DNA from: Blastomussa wellsi | Taxonomy: Eukaryota; Cnidaria; Anthozoa; Scleractinia; Plerogyridae | Direction: 5' to 3' | Length of the DNA stretch: 64,000 nt | NCBI GenBank assembly: GCA_947652115.1 | Contig: OX393564.1 | Location: forward strand, 3,731,098 to 3,795,097 | Shown: piece by piece, positions 49,601-61,500 of the stretch | Position numbering within the stretch: position 1 is the stretch's first letter | Layout of the letters: each line of letters begins with the position of its first letter | The notes under the pieces: model-generated | Database searches by the model: none | Seen by the model: the letters and a program-made list of their open reading frames with translations, nothing else | What the model was told of the DNA's origin: nothing | Program-made: the position numbers and the translations under genes

Positions 49601-52600
49601 ATGTATCATAAAAGCACGATAATAAAAAAAAAAGAAGAAGAAGCAACCCATGTCAAGGAAATAAACTATGTTTTGGAAATGAGAGTAAATTTAATGTGAA
49701 AGATCAATTAATTAACATGACACGAATGTGGGACAAAGAAAAATTCTGAGTCCCCGACAGGAATCGTACCTATGACCTCCCGAACACCGGGAGGTGGGGG
49801 AGGGGGGGCGCTCTATCCACTGAGCTACGAGAACTCATGGAAGAGTAGGCCATTTTTACTGAGTTCTCATGTGACACGCGTCCCGCATACTGCTAGGATC
49901 AGCAATGTCGCTATCATCATGAGTTGTGGAAATGAGAGTGAAAAAAAGATGACCTAGCTCTCCATGAGTTCTCGTAGCTCAGTGGATAGAGCGCCCGCCC
50001 GGTGTTCGGGAGGTCATGGGTTCCATTCCTGTCGGGGACTCAGAATTTTTCTTTGTCCCACGCTCGTGTCATGTTGATTAATTAATCTTTCAAACTGTAT
50101 TTTGTTCTTACAGAAGTGGGTGCAGAAAAGGTTGTTATACTCGGAGTGCTGCTGTCCTATGTGCCTCGCTTGACATCTTGTAATTGTTTAAGCACTATTC
50201 AGAGAAAATATCTAAGGTCCTAAACTTATGTAATATTATCACATTTTTAGGTGGTGGAGGAGGAGGAGGAGGTGGAGGCGGCGGCGGCGGCGGCGGGGGA
50301 GGTGGCGGTGGTGGTGGAGGTGGCGGAAGTAAGAAACCAGCCAAAATATTATCATAATATCGCTAGCAAAGGGTAGATTACTTTAGGAGAAAGTAGATGA
50401 CGCACCGAAATACAATACTTAGGACGATTTGTCTAAACGATCTAAAATTGAATCCTCCACAACTTGCTGATAAGCTGGTGGATAGCAGCTAAATAAAAGT
50501 TTGCCGCAGTTTGCTTCTTTCATTTAACAAAACATGTATGTCTTGCACAAGATATTTTGCTGTTGGCGGCTTCAGTAGCTACCAATTAAATTGACAATAT
50601 TTTACAAGGGTGTTCAAACTAGGAACAAACTAGACGCAGTTGTATTGCTTTCGTGACGAAAGCAGCAAATCAACTGATATCCTCCTACGTGCATAGGGAT
50701 ACTCGGTAGCCTAAGCATTTAAGAGAGTCAGTATTGGTTGTGATTTTATATTTTATTCTATAGTTCCTAAATGGGTTTCGACGAAAGTCCATTCTGACAA
50801 AATATTCTTAGGTGATTCACACATGAAATGCTCCAGCTGTGATGTAGAATTGCCCATGAAGGTTAAATTTCAATAAACTTTCTGCTTCAATACAAAGGTT
50901 GTCGAGACAAAAATCCGGTATGTCCTCGCTGGAAGCCATACTGCAGTTCCCACAATGGCGTGAGAAAGACGTGTCCGAAAACTTGTGGCACTTGTAAGTA
51001 TTATCCCTTGCAATACTTGGACAAAATGTTACAGCAGAAGCACTTCCTTCTAACTACAGCATTAAGAGTCGCTAAAGATATTTAATTAATTGCTATAAAG
51101 GATGTGAAAAAGCTGAATTTGAACAACAGCTTACATCGTATTGCATTACATTACATCACATTGTATATTACGTTACAAAACATAACATTGCAGTAATGAC
51201 ATTTGAAATAAATTACATTTGAAATAAATTACTTTGCCTTAAATGTCTTACATTTCTTTCTTCACATTACATTTTTGTCTCACAACTCTGACATGCTTAA
51301 AAGTGTATTTCTCTATGTCTAGATACCGGCCTAAACTATACTTTTATCATTTTTAGGTGGTGGCGGCGGCGGTGGAGGAAGTGAGTCGAAAATTTATTTC
51401 TTTCATCGAGTTTGTCGAAAAACGCCAGGTACCAAAAAAAAAAAGAAAAAGTCAAAACAAAACACTGTAAAAGCTGTACCTCAAAATTATGTTTAAAAAA
51501 GTTGTTCACTCGTATAGCTATTTTATTGATCTTATGCCAACTAAAATAATTATATAACTCCTTCAGTTTCACAAACCAAAGAAATATATATATTTTAGCA
51601 TCTTGTTTCAAATGTTTTTATGCTTTTTTAATACCAAGACTGCAACGATAGTCATCGAGCCTGTCCTCAATGGAAACGTTACTGTAGATTGACATCTGTG
51701 AAGAAGCAATGTCCCAAGACATGTAATGCATGTAAGTGCACGTGACAAGGCTTAACCGGAACACACTAGACGACACGTCGCACCATGTGACACACTGCGA
51801 CAGAATCTTGTCGCTGCGAATTCAAGCTGGTTTGAATTTGTTCGACTGATCGCATCGCAAAATTCTGTCGCTGTCACACGAGGCGATTTGTTGTAGCGAC
51901 GTGAATTGTCCCCTTGGTATGTCTCGGCCTTAAAGGCTGGTTTTCACTGGCGTAAAATATAATTATGTTGAAGATAAAAGTCATGTGGCTGTTTGATTGC
52001 TAATTCTCTGTTTTAGAGTCATTTTATTTAAAACGTGAAAGATCCTTTAACAATTAGCGCTAAAGTTTCAAAACTTAACAAAAGAAATCCATATTGTTAA
52101 GTAACCATTTTAAGTTCAGAGGCGGATCCAGGATTTTTCCTAGGGGGGTCCCGGTGTACGCTACTAAGGATTGTCGTAACTGAAGGGTGACCTAAGCAGA
52201 TTACTAGTTATATTAAAAAGCAGCAGGGTCATCTCACGAAGGGGAGGGGTGCACACTCCTTGTATCTCTCCCCTAGAACCACCCTGACGTGTCGTCTACA
52301 TGTAAAACACTTAGTCTAGTGCTTGTTTGTTTCTTTGTTTTTTTTTTCTTAGACTTAGTTATTTCGAGGTGACCTTGTGATTATGAGGAAGGATGCACAT
52401 GACATATTTAATAAAACTCGCCTAGCAATGCATAAAACATTTCTTTATTGTCCTTGTAACCATATCTTTTAAAGAACGGTTGATTTATAAAAGCGGTTGA
52501 AATATATGTTTTAGATATCAAATTTTTCCATTTTGAAAGAACATTCTCAAAACTGAAAATAAAATTAGGTATGTATTCTAATTGTGTTTCTATTAGAATG

Positions 52601-52790
52601 ACTTAAAGGGAACTGTCGTTAACGTTTCGAGTTGTTTAAGGTAGGACGACGAATTGCCAGTTACCAAGGGTTTATTTTTGCCTTGTTAAAAGAAGTGCTC
52701 CAAGAGGATTGGTCTTAAAGTATTTATGTTACGATGTCAAACTCCTACTTTAAACTTTGTCATTTTTTCGTTCCTTTTCTTTTAGGCTGA
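46700..52790 (+). CDS. Secreted S1 serine protease with 26-Gly linker and two ShKT domains
   Basis: Ten exons: 46700-46754, 47146-47343, 47587-47799, 48412-48575, 48855-49008, 50251-50328, 50898-50993, 51357-51380, 51639-51731, 52786-52790; phase-1 introns except phase 0 before GDSGGP; 359 residues. Signal peptide 1-18, activation Arg28|Val-Val-Asn-Gly, His69, Asp118, Ser213, Gly-Gly pocket. Residues 262-287 are 26 consecutive Gly. The first ShKT Cys are 289, 296, 303, 313, 317 and 320. The second ShKT Cys are 329, 336, 343, 352, 356 and 359. Cys320 is split T|GT, and the next exon completes it and encodes a 7-Gly linker, so linker and ShKT exons alternate as a repeating cassette. The final Cys is completed by GC TGA in a micro-exon. 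Closest paralogue in the window is the 36987 gene. An alternative terminal exon at 52353-52372 is possible. Confidence 0.9.
46951..47094 (+). repeat. Dispersed repeat, copy 2
   Basis: Same family as 9156-9296, same orientation; it ends about 50 bp before the acceptor of the His-bearing exon of the 46700 protease and extends an ORF into that exon artificially. Confidence 0.75.
49018..49149. repeat. Palindromic MITE after the Ser exon
   Basis: AGAGACAGTGTCTAATCACA and CATTTTCAAACAC at the left against GTGTTTGGAAATG and TGATGAAACACTGTCTCGAG at the right. It begins 9 bp after the exon end at 49008. Confidence 0.8.
49173..49395. repeat. Imperfect tandem repeat, about 120 bp
   Basis: AAAACGAAGAAA and GTAAAAATCTATGCTAATTA, then GGTTCT(T/G)ATTTCCTT, appear twice in succession. 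Confidence 0.7.
49698..50091. mobile_element. Inverted pair of tRNA-derived SINE arms
   Basis: Left arm 49698-49835 (minus) and right arm 49953-50091 (plus) are inverted copies with A box TAGCTCAGTGG and a B-box region GGTTCCATTCC on the right arm. Ends GAAAGATCAATTAATTAACA and TGTTGATTAATTAATCTTTC are also inverted. The left arm has an extra G-rich insertion. The same SINE family is at 7013-7330. It lies in the intron before the 26-Gly exon. Confidence 0.8.
52353..52372 (+). other. Candidate alternative terminal exon of the two-ShKT protease
   Basis: A long T-rich tract ends in CTTAG at 52352, a stronger-looking acceptor than the one at 52785. Joined in phase 1 it would replace the last ShKT Cys with Tyr and add five residues before TGA. 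Predicted from splice signals only. Confidence 0.3.
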
Positions 52791-52841
52791 ATCAAAAGCA
52801 GAGTGAAGAAGGATAAATGCTCCTTTAGTCGAGAAACGCAC

Positions 52842-52847
52842 AATAAA
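52842..52847 (+). terminator. Polyadenylation signal of the two-ShKT protease
   Basis: AATAAA in the context GCACAATAAAG, 52 nt after the TGA in the micro-exon. The context CACAATAAAG is repeated after the two-ShKT gene on the right (62019). Confidence 0.65.
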
Positions 52848-53069
52848 GTATAAGAAATAAACTCTGTTGTAATTGTCATTTTCATTTAAAAAACGTACAA
52901 AAGTAATTAAACTGAACTTAACAATAAATTGCTCGCAAAGAAAACTCACAATGGTGGAGGTCAACTAGCAGTAGAGTTATTTCAGTAAAGTTATGGCTTA
53001 GAGTTAGAGTTAAGGACTGCCAAATTCCTGAATTCAAGATTTTGGTCTGCCAAAATCCTGAATTCAAAT

Positions 53070-53755
53070 TTCTTCGACAAACGCGGCTATCCTGCTTCTG
53101 TTGTTCAAGCGGGCAATCATCGCGCCCAACAAATTGATCGACAGTCAGCACTACAAACGTCACAGAGAGAAAACAACGATAGAATTCCATTCACCCTCAC
53201 ATTTCACCCTCACAACCACGCAGTAAAATCCATCATTCTCAAAAACTTTAAATTACTTCAGAATGATCCCGACACTGGTAGAATCTTTTCATTCAAACGC
53301 GACAAAAACATAGGTTACTTGTTAGTCAGAAGTGCATTCCAAACTAGTGATCAACCCGGAACTTTTAAATGCACTCGCGCACGATGCAAAACATGCCCTT
53401 TCATTCACAACGTCGACCGGGACCCAAGCGATCCATCAAGATCACTGATCATTTCACCTGCACCTCAGCCAATGTCATCTACTGTATAACTTGCCCTCTC
53501 TGCAAAAAGTTATACATCGGCGAAACAGGGAGACGACTTGGCGACCGATTCCGAGAACACCTTCGGGACGCAGAGAAAGACGACAAAAATGCATCGAAAC
53601 CGGTCGCGAGACACTTCAATCTCCCAAATCATTCTAAGCAACATATGGCAGTCTGCGGCCTTTCCCTTCACCAAGGAAACACGGAAAGCCGTAAAACTCT
53701 AGAACAAAAATTTATTTTTCAAATCGGCACTCTTAATCCGCACGGTATCAACTAA
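53070..53755 (+). pseudogene. 5'-truncated Penelope-like retroelement: end of RT region plus GIY-YIG endonuclease
   Basis: Frame starting at 53070 reads FFDKRGYP..., RIPFTLTFHPHN and GTFKCTRARCKTCPF, the pattern between the reverse transcriptase core and the endonuclease of Penelope-like elements. From about 53400 the reading frame shifts, and 53369-53755 in the second frame continues FTCTSANVIYCITCPLC, then KKLYIGETGRRLGDRFREHL (GIY-YIG type core: YCI...YIGETGR), RHFNLPNHS and LEQKFIFQIGTLNPHGIN to a TAA stop. The RT catalytic part is absent, so the copy is dead. Not a host gene. Confidence 0.85.
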
Positions 53756-54389
53756 TTTATTCCATTGTTTTCACGTTACCAGGCACCAACCAATAGCCAA
53801 GCTCCATCTTTCAAAATAGGCGAAAAATTCATTAAAAGGTGCCTTAATTCAATTATTCTGGTTTTGCACATGATTCAACTGATCGTGTAGCACGAACTTC
53901 ATGCATGTGCATTTCAACTTTCAAGTATAAAATCAAAGCCTGCAAAATAAGCGTTCATCAAGAGGTTCTTTCAGTTTTGTGGATGCCATATTCCCGTATT
54001 TATTTATTTAAAAGGTATAAGAGCAAACCTTTTTACAAATTATACTTTAGAAAACTCCTCTTGTATCTTGCAATGAAATTAACCTTTCTTTTTCCTTTCT
54101 TATATTTAAAAATTTAACTTGAGTTGATAGAAACGTCTATATTAATTTTTTGCAAACCAGGGTAATTCGCAACGAAATGGAAAATTAATTTATAATGAAA
54201 AATATTTATGATATGTTTAGAAAGATTGCTATTTAAAAAAAAACTTGCGCTTGTAGTACACGATATTACGTTTTGTTAGTTCTATTACTCTTCATTTTTG
54301 TGTGAAGAGGCATGTATGTGCATGATCACATAAATTGTAACCTATTGTTGTTTCGTTCGTGCAGTTTAATCGACAGCATGTGGATTAAA

Positions 54390-54970
54390 TTATACAAATT
54401 ACCATAATTATACGTTGCGCATTAATCCGTTCACTCGTGTTTGCTGGGGAAGCTTTCGGAAGCCTAAACACAAGCAATTCTGTGCCCAAAAATTCGGCTA
54501 GACAATTTCATGAGTTGACACGGCAGGGAGATAACCTAGATGGATTTTAGATTTTCATATTTGACTTCGAATTTTTAAATATGCCTTATAGAAGAGAAGA
54601 TTGAAGACTTCGAATTCTAGCATGATACATTTTTTACCTTATAGGTTATAACTTCCAAAGAAACTTTAAATTAAAAAATCGAAGATAGATATGACGCAAA
54701 AGAGGTTCTGACTGATCGTTGAAATTAAGTTTTTCTTTGTTCTTCTCGAGTTTAAAATTTGGAGACAAAAACCACGTTTTTAATAACATAAATTAGCTTC
54801 AGTGGCTTATAGCATTAACGCAAATCAAAAACAATATTTATGCATTCGAATTCCGTCATTCGCCAGTATGTATGCAAATTTTGACAGAATCGGTGATATA
54901 TAGAGGGTTTTCAAAAGTGACACCCCTAACTAATATAATCATTGTCAAGGTGTACACGGCGTCCTTTAGC
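54390..54970. repeat. Dispersed repeat, copy 2 (partner at 3655-4520)
   Basis: Collinear with 3655-4050 and 4448-4520 but lacks the palindromic insertion found between the blocks there. Confidence 0.55.
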
Positions 54971-55389
54971 AAATACACCTTATTCCAAAATTGCCGCTGA
55001 TTTATGCACATAAAAATTAGCCCTTGTTGCCTCGTTCAAGATAAAAAATTCTTTTGATCGGCTAATTTGAATACCAAAAAATAATATTAAGAAGGCAGCC
55101 ATGAGGTGTATAGGCCGGTTTTCGACGCCATCTTGTAATTGACAGGTACTGGAATCTGATGGAAGTTTGCGCAATTGATGGGTCGCAAGGTTAAAACGCG
55201 AGTCTGGAAATTGTATTCACCAAGTTTGAACGGGCAACCACTTCCTCTCTTGAACTTCTATTTTTATTAGTCCGCTGTAAGCACTATCTGTATTGTTCTT
55301 TTAGGACTAGAGGCATTGTTGTGACGTGTTATCTATTGTTTCAGAACCAATAACATGTCTCGTTCCGAGAGGTAGTGGGTCACCCAGTT

Positions 55390-55575
55390 GAAGGATGCAA
55401 CTGGGATAGAAGACGCTTAGCTAAGATTTTAATTTTCCATATATTTGTTATTCGTGTTTTTTTTTCTCGCGAGTCGCGTCAACCCGCGCAAATTTACAGA
55501 CAAATGTATGGAAAATGAAAATGAAAACTTAACTGAGCGTCTTCTATCGCAGCTACATCCTTCAAACTTGGTGAG
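55390..55575. repeat. Palindromic element
   Basis: GAAGGATGCAACTGGGATAG and AAGACGCTTAGCT at the left against AGCGTCTTCTATCGCAGCTA and CATCCTTC at the right; an outer ACCAAGTTTGAA / TTCAAACTTGGT pair lies near 55220 and 55562. Confidence 0.7.
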
Positions 55576-56939
55576 TACAATCTTCTGCCTAGTAGTTTAA
55601 ACTATTTTTAACGTTGCGGTTCATAAAGTTAGTGTGAAAACCTATTTCCCATCGGATTATACAAACATTGTAATTTTTGACCACTTGTGTGCCTTAGCTT
55701 GCCTACCCGCCAAGCTGCTGTCGAATACACGGGTAAACCCTTTGGCCGTTGTCAATGATGTTTAAGAATTTTCGCTTAGCCCTGGGCTAAACGATGTCAT
55801 CTCTTCAATATAACCAATCATTAAAGTCGAAATATCACCAACAATCCACTCTTCTTAATTGGTTTCGTAATTCACGCCCTTGTTGTTATCGGTTGGAGTC
55901 GCGTTTACCAGTGAGAGCAAGGTAAGATAATCTTAAGCCTTAACATTTGCCAAATCTGTTTCTTCCTTAACTTAAAAAATATCTACTTCTAAGAACCCAA
56001 CCGTTAATTAACATTTTGAAGGTAAGCATTGATACATCGCAGATCGCTTATGGCTAAATTTCTGAATTTTTCGTGTTTAGTCGTTGACTAAGCAAACCGC
56101 TCCCCAGAAGTACATTTTTTTGTTGACGGGAAGCGCTTATTTTGTAATTACGAACACACGCGTACACATAAAGCTGCTCGTTGGGCTTCGAGAAATGAAA
56201 GGACTATAAATGGTACACAAAATTGGTGACTCCTACACGTCATAAGCAGGACGCTTTAAAACTGATACATATATAATGATCACATAAACAGTTCTTCGGA
56301 CACTTGACACGTGTACGTTAATAAATATTCCAGACGAGAATATTTCTAAAACCGTCGATGCGTTGCGTGTTTATTCGCTAAAATCTTCTTTAAAACGGTT
56401 CAAGGAGCTGGAAACGAGCAAAGAATACAACAATACAACAACATTGTAAGTAAATATCATTGACAAAGCGTCCAAATTTTTAATTAAACAAAACATTCAA
56501 AGCCTTTATAAATTATGTCTTACTAAAATCGCTAGCTTGTGCGATTAAATTGCTATTCAAGTTGCTAGATGGAGTTGGAGTGAAAAATTGGCTGCAACCA
56601 GTCCCCAAAACTGCAAATGTCTGTGCGAGAGATAACAAAAAAAATTGACATGTAATATTGAAGAAGATACATTTACGTTACAAGTGTTAAATTAAAATTG
56701 AGAAAAACAAAAGTGTATTCTAAAACATCCAATTGTCCATTGTCCGTTTTCATTAGCACTTAACGGTAACTTCTGGATGTCTAAAGAAAACAGTTCGCTT
56801 AACACTTATGCACGTGTACGTAAAAAAAAATCATACGTTAGTATCATTTCCAGAGGTGAATATAATGACGGGACGTTCTGATTGGTCGAGAAGCTCGGCT
56901 TATGAGGCTATATGGTGAATATATAGATTATATATTCAC

Positions 56940-57085
56940 ATAGAAAGTGCGACGTACGGATTTTTATTCACGAGTTGCAGAACTTTGGAAAACGAACGAG
57001 TGAGCGCAGCGAACGAGTGAGTTTTCCACAGTTTTGCGACGAGTGACTAAAAATAATCCGTACAAAACACTTTCTATGCTGTAAA
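56940..57085. repeat. Palindromic MITE
   Basis: ACATAGAAAGTGCGACGTAC...GTACAAAACACTTTCTATG ends with inverted AACGAGTGAGCGCAGCGAAC core, related to 15462-15585. Confidence 0.75.
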
Positions 57086-58561
57086 TTGTTTATTATATAT
57101 AACGACTACTCAACCATTGTAAACTTAAAGCGATTTTTCTAGTCTATATAAATTAAAGAGTTAAACGGAGCGCGATTAAAACAAAGCTGCGAATGCATTC
57201 TGATGATCTCTGATGGCTTTCCAAGCAAGATCTCTTTTAAACAGAAAAGAAAAATTACGGCAGCGACAAGCTATCGTAAACAAGAACTTTATTTAAATAG
57301 CGGTATGAAACACACTGTGTTAATACTTTTTAAAAGAAAAACTTTTGCTATCGCATCGACAAACGTCCCCATAAGTGAGCCAAATACTGCAAATTAACTG
57401 GCGAATTTTTGAACAAAAATTGCGATGACACAAGGAGTCGGTTCATTAAACAATAATTACGGCGTAAATCCATAAGAATGATTTTATCATTTCCATATCA
57501 TAACTGTGTTCTTAAGGTTTTGCTTGGCGTGTTTCTGATGGCTTTCCTTTCCATAAAGTTCTCAAAAGTACACGCTCTGATTGGTTAGGTCGTTCTACTC
57601 TTGATGCTGATTGGTTATATTTTTCACATGTGAAGAAAGATATAGAATTCTATTTGCAAGGTTTATTGCCTAAAATTGATCGCTATGTATATATTAAATT
57701 TTTTTTCTAGGCTTCGTTATCCAAGCTAGGTAAGCATGGTGCACAATTGTTCAATGAAACTTTCCTTTATTCGTAAGGAATCGCTCCAAGTACGAATAAA
57801 TTATTCAAGACGCTGATAATATAAAATTGTAAAATAGTTATTATAGCCTCTGGGACCCAAAAAAATCTTCAAAAAATTCTTTTTCAATTTCAATTAAGAG
57901 ATTAGTAATAACATCAAAACTTTCAGACACTAAAAACATTCATTTTAGCGACATTCGCGTCATTTACTCTCTTACTCAGCAATATTTAAGGTGATACCTC
58001 AGTATTGCATTGCGCATCTTTACTGCGCAGCAATTTACGCGTGATTAGCGCGCGCACAGGAACAATATGGCGGATTTTACCATAGCGATTTGCTCATGAG
58101 CGAGATAAATCGTCGTTATTCTCGTAAACAAGCACTGTCAACTATAATTTTTATTGCAGAATTTTGTTGTACTAATTATCATCTTTAAGTTAAAAAAACA
58201 AAAAGAACAATTTTTGGATAGGGAAAAAAAGTTAAAACCTCTCAGAAAATTGTTACTCGAGGATGCCAATTATATACTTGGGAACAACGGCTCGACGTAC
58301 GTTTTTGCCGCAAAATTTACCTTGAAACGATAAAATAGCGCACGTGATTAGCATAAATGGGTTAACATTGGCCCATAATTTCTCTTTTGCGAGCACGCGC
58401 GGTGACCTATCTTTTTTATTGTACTTTTCGAAACAGTACTTCTGTGGAAGGGAACATTCCGGGAAAGGTTCAAAATAAAAAAAATTGGACAACTTCTATT
58501 TCTGAGGAATCACCTTAAGTAAAGTAATGATTGACATTGATCCTGCTGTTCCTGTTTTAAG

Positions 58562-61500
58562 ATGAATTGCTGTATTGTTGCCATTTTGCTGATTGTAGCT
58601 TCCTACTGTCGAGGTAAGATCCTAAGGTGAGGGAGTGGGTACTCAACAAAGGATTTTACTGGGAAGCCCCATCCCGTGGTCCAAATTGTTTTTCGTGTTA
58701 CGCTAGTGAAAATTCGCAAGGGATGGCGGCGAACATTTTCTATGAAGACCTTCCGGACAAAATTCTGAGTCAAGCTGCAGAGATTGTCGAAGAAGCTTCT
58801 AAGTTCGAGAGGAAAGTAGAAGAAACGAAATTAAATTGCTTCAGCATATCGATCGTGCGTGTTTTGTTGTTTTTACTCGCGGCGTATAAAATCTATATCA
58901 TAAAGCAAACGAAGAAGCCTAAGCCATGTATTATGCTGTCATAAAACACTCCGGACATTTGAGAAAACTCGAGAAATGTAGAAAACACTCGCCTGCGGCT
59001 CGTGTTCTCAAATGCCGTCGTGTTTTATGGCAGTATAATACATGGCTTAGGCTTCTCTATTTGTTAAATAAAACTGGATCATTGGACAATACAATGCAGC
59101 AGCTCAGTTTTATTGGCTTAGCCATCAAGGTGTATGAGCAGTTGTATCATGCTGTTTAAATTTAAGGTAAGCGTAGCACGTTTCCCCTTCGTAAACAAGC
59201 GATGTATCTATAGGCCACTTCGGAAAATACCATAATACTCTGTTTGTACCCAAAATTTTGCATAAGCATTGTTTCCAGTTTCTCATAGGACTTGCAATGG
59301 TCCCAAGAGCAAACGAAAACATACATTTATAGATATAAGTTGTTTCCTACTCCGCTTTCCTATGCTTCAGCTCTATTGTTCATCTTTTCCTCTGATTACT
59401 TAATCTTGCAGCTGCAGGAAGTGGTAATGAAGGTGAGAATTTTTTTTCTTCGTCAACAACAACATTTATTTATGCCAACAGTACAGCAAACAAAAACGTG
59501 AAGAAACTACATGGGGTTGAATGTTTTTCCTAAACGTTTGACTTTATTGACAACGATACGCTTACAGATTACGTTACAAAAACTTACAAATATGGTATTA
59601 GCTGCCTATAACAACCACTAAGTACGGCTTAAAAAATAGACAGGTATCTATAAGATACAATTAATTAAATTACGGTCGTGTGTATTAAATATAAAGCAAA
59701 AGTAACCTAATAAGAAATATGTATAAACATCAACAAAGGTAATATTACAACAGGACAAGAAAGAAAATAATGAAAACGTCTGATTGATATAAAATGTTTT
59801 CATCATTCAGAGGACAAAATCAAAACGTATGTTTCTATATATTTATTTTTAACTTCTATTAAGAAAAAGACATTGTCGTACTTTGGAAAATATTATTAAG
59901 TGAATAATGCAGCTGTTACGGAGACCGGAATCCCAACTTGAATGTCAAACGAAACGGGTGACATGAAAATCTGGATGACGTGAAATTCCGATCATCAGAT
60001 GATTGAATTTGACAGTTTATCAGTTTCCCACCACAGAAAGAACCGAAAGAATACTACGTGGTTATTTAAACGAGATATAAAGTGAATAGCAATTATATTT
60101 ATAATTCATTATCTTAACATATAAATTTAGGCTGTCAAGACAGCCAGGAACCGATGTGTCAAAATCCCATGGCTCAACGGCTCTGCAGTATCCAAAATCA
60201 CGCAATCAGGACAGCATGCCCAAAGACATGTGGCACATGTAAGTATTACCCACCTCAAATTCTGAAGTTATTTAAAGTTACGCGGAAAATAATTTAAAGT
60301 GAACGCTGTTGTACTATTCCTTTCGTATTTTTCGCTTTTGTATTTCTATTTTATTTTCTAACTACTACCTTTTTGATTTTTTAGGTGATATTACAGCAAC
60401 TGGAAAAGGTAGTGAATGTGAAAACCTTTTCTTATCACTTCAACTGCAAGGACAGTTAAGGCATTTCAATCACAGCATTCAAAATTACATAATACGGTTT
60501 CAATGCTATATAAAATTTTTGTTTGTCAAAGCTTTTTTCCTATTTGCAAACACGTTTTACACAGAAACAGTTTTTGTAGGACTAAATAACACTTATCAAA
60601 GGGTCGTTTCTATGCCATTAGCCATGAATATTCTTTTTGTAATATTTCTATACTTGACATACTTACTTAAACAATAACAATTACATATCTGAACACTACA
60701 TTCTTCTGAAGAAACTTTTACCATGATTGAAGAAGTAACCGCGCGCCCATTGGCTAATTACATTGTCGCGCGTTTGTTGAAAACTTTGTCAAACTGTTTA
60801 AAGTTTAACGCTTTTAGTTATCGACCATGGTGAAAAATTACTAAAATTCAGCTAACGTTTGATGTGAAACTCATTGAATGGAATCTGTTAAATGTTGCCG
60901 CCCGTCAGTCTGTAAATGCACAACGAGCTGACCGAAATTTGTTGTGATTCAGTGGCCTTGGAATTTTTGAATGAAATAAAGTTAAGTTGTCAAAATTCTA
61001 TATTTTGGTTTTCAGCTACTTTACCTAGTTTGATGTCTGTGATGCTACTGAGTTTCGGAATCGTTTTACGAATTTCAGGTTTCGCTCGAAAGCAAGTCTT
61101 CGTTTAGTCTTTTTTGGCTTTTGGTTTGTTATAGTAAAAACGAAATTGACGTCAGTTTTTAAGGGTCTGTCCTGTTATCGATCATGGACTCGATAACAGT
61201 ACAGGTTCTCGGAAAACTGACTTCAATTTGTTAAATCGAATGCGCATGCCTTTTGTTACATTATTGTCTGTATCAAGTTCGACGCGAAGACGTTGATGAT
61301 TTGGTAACATAAATTAAAAAAAAATAATTAGCCCACGACACCGGCCTGCAATTTAATTAATTCCCACCCAAAACTATTAACGAAGACTACGCAGCCATTT
61401 TGCTCACGCTATAAATCGACTTTAATTATGCGTAATATTTATTCTTTTTAACACACAGGCTGTCGAGACAAACTACCAGCGTGTCAATTTCCGATAGCTA

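Larger units (their letters stand above)
52791..58561. other. Intergenic region, retroelement remnant and palindromes, no host gene
   Basis: Besides the Penelope fragment it holds a dispersed repeat (54390-54970), a palindromic element (55390-55575) and another (56940-57085). Splice-like signals near 56335-56450 give no recognisable protein. Confidence 0.55.

Noticed and set aside
50112..50211. Possible extra exon after TTCTTACAG in the two-ShKT protease
   Set aside because: Open in phase and with a hydrophobic stretch, but it has no acceptable donor and its insertion would place a hydrophobic segment between protease and linker; no counterpart in the paralogues.
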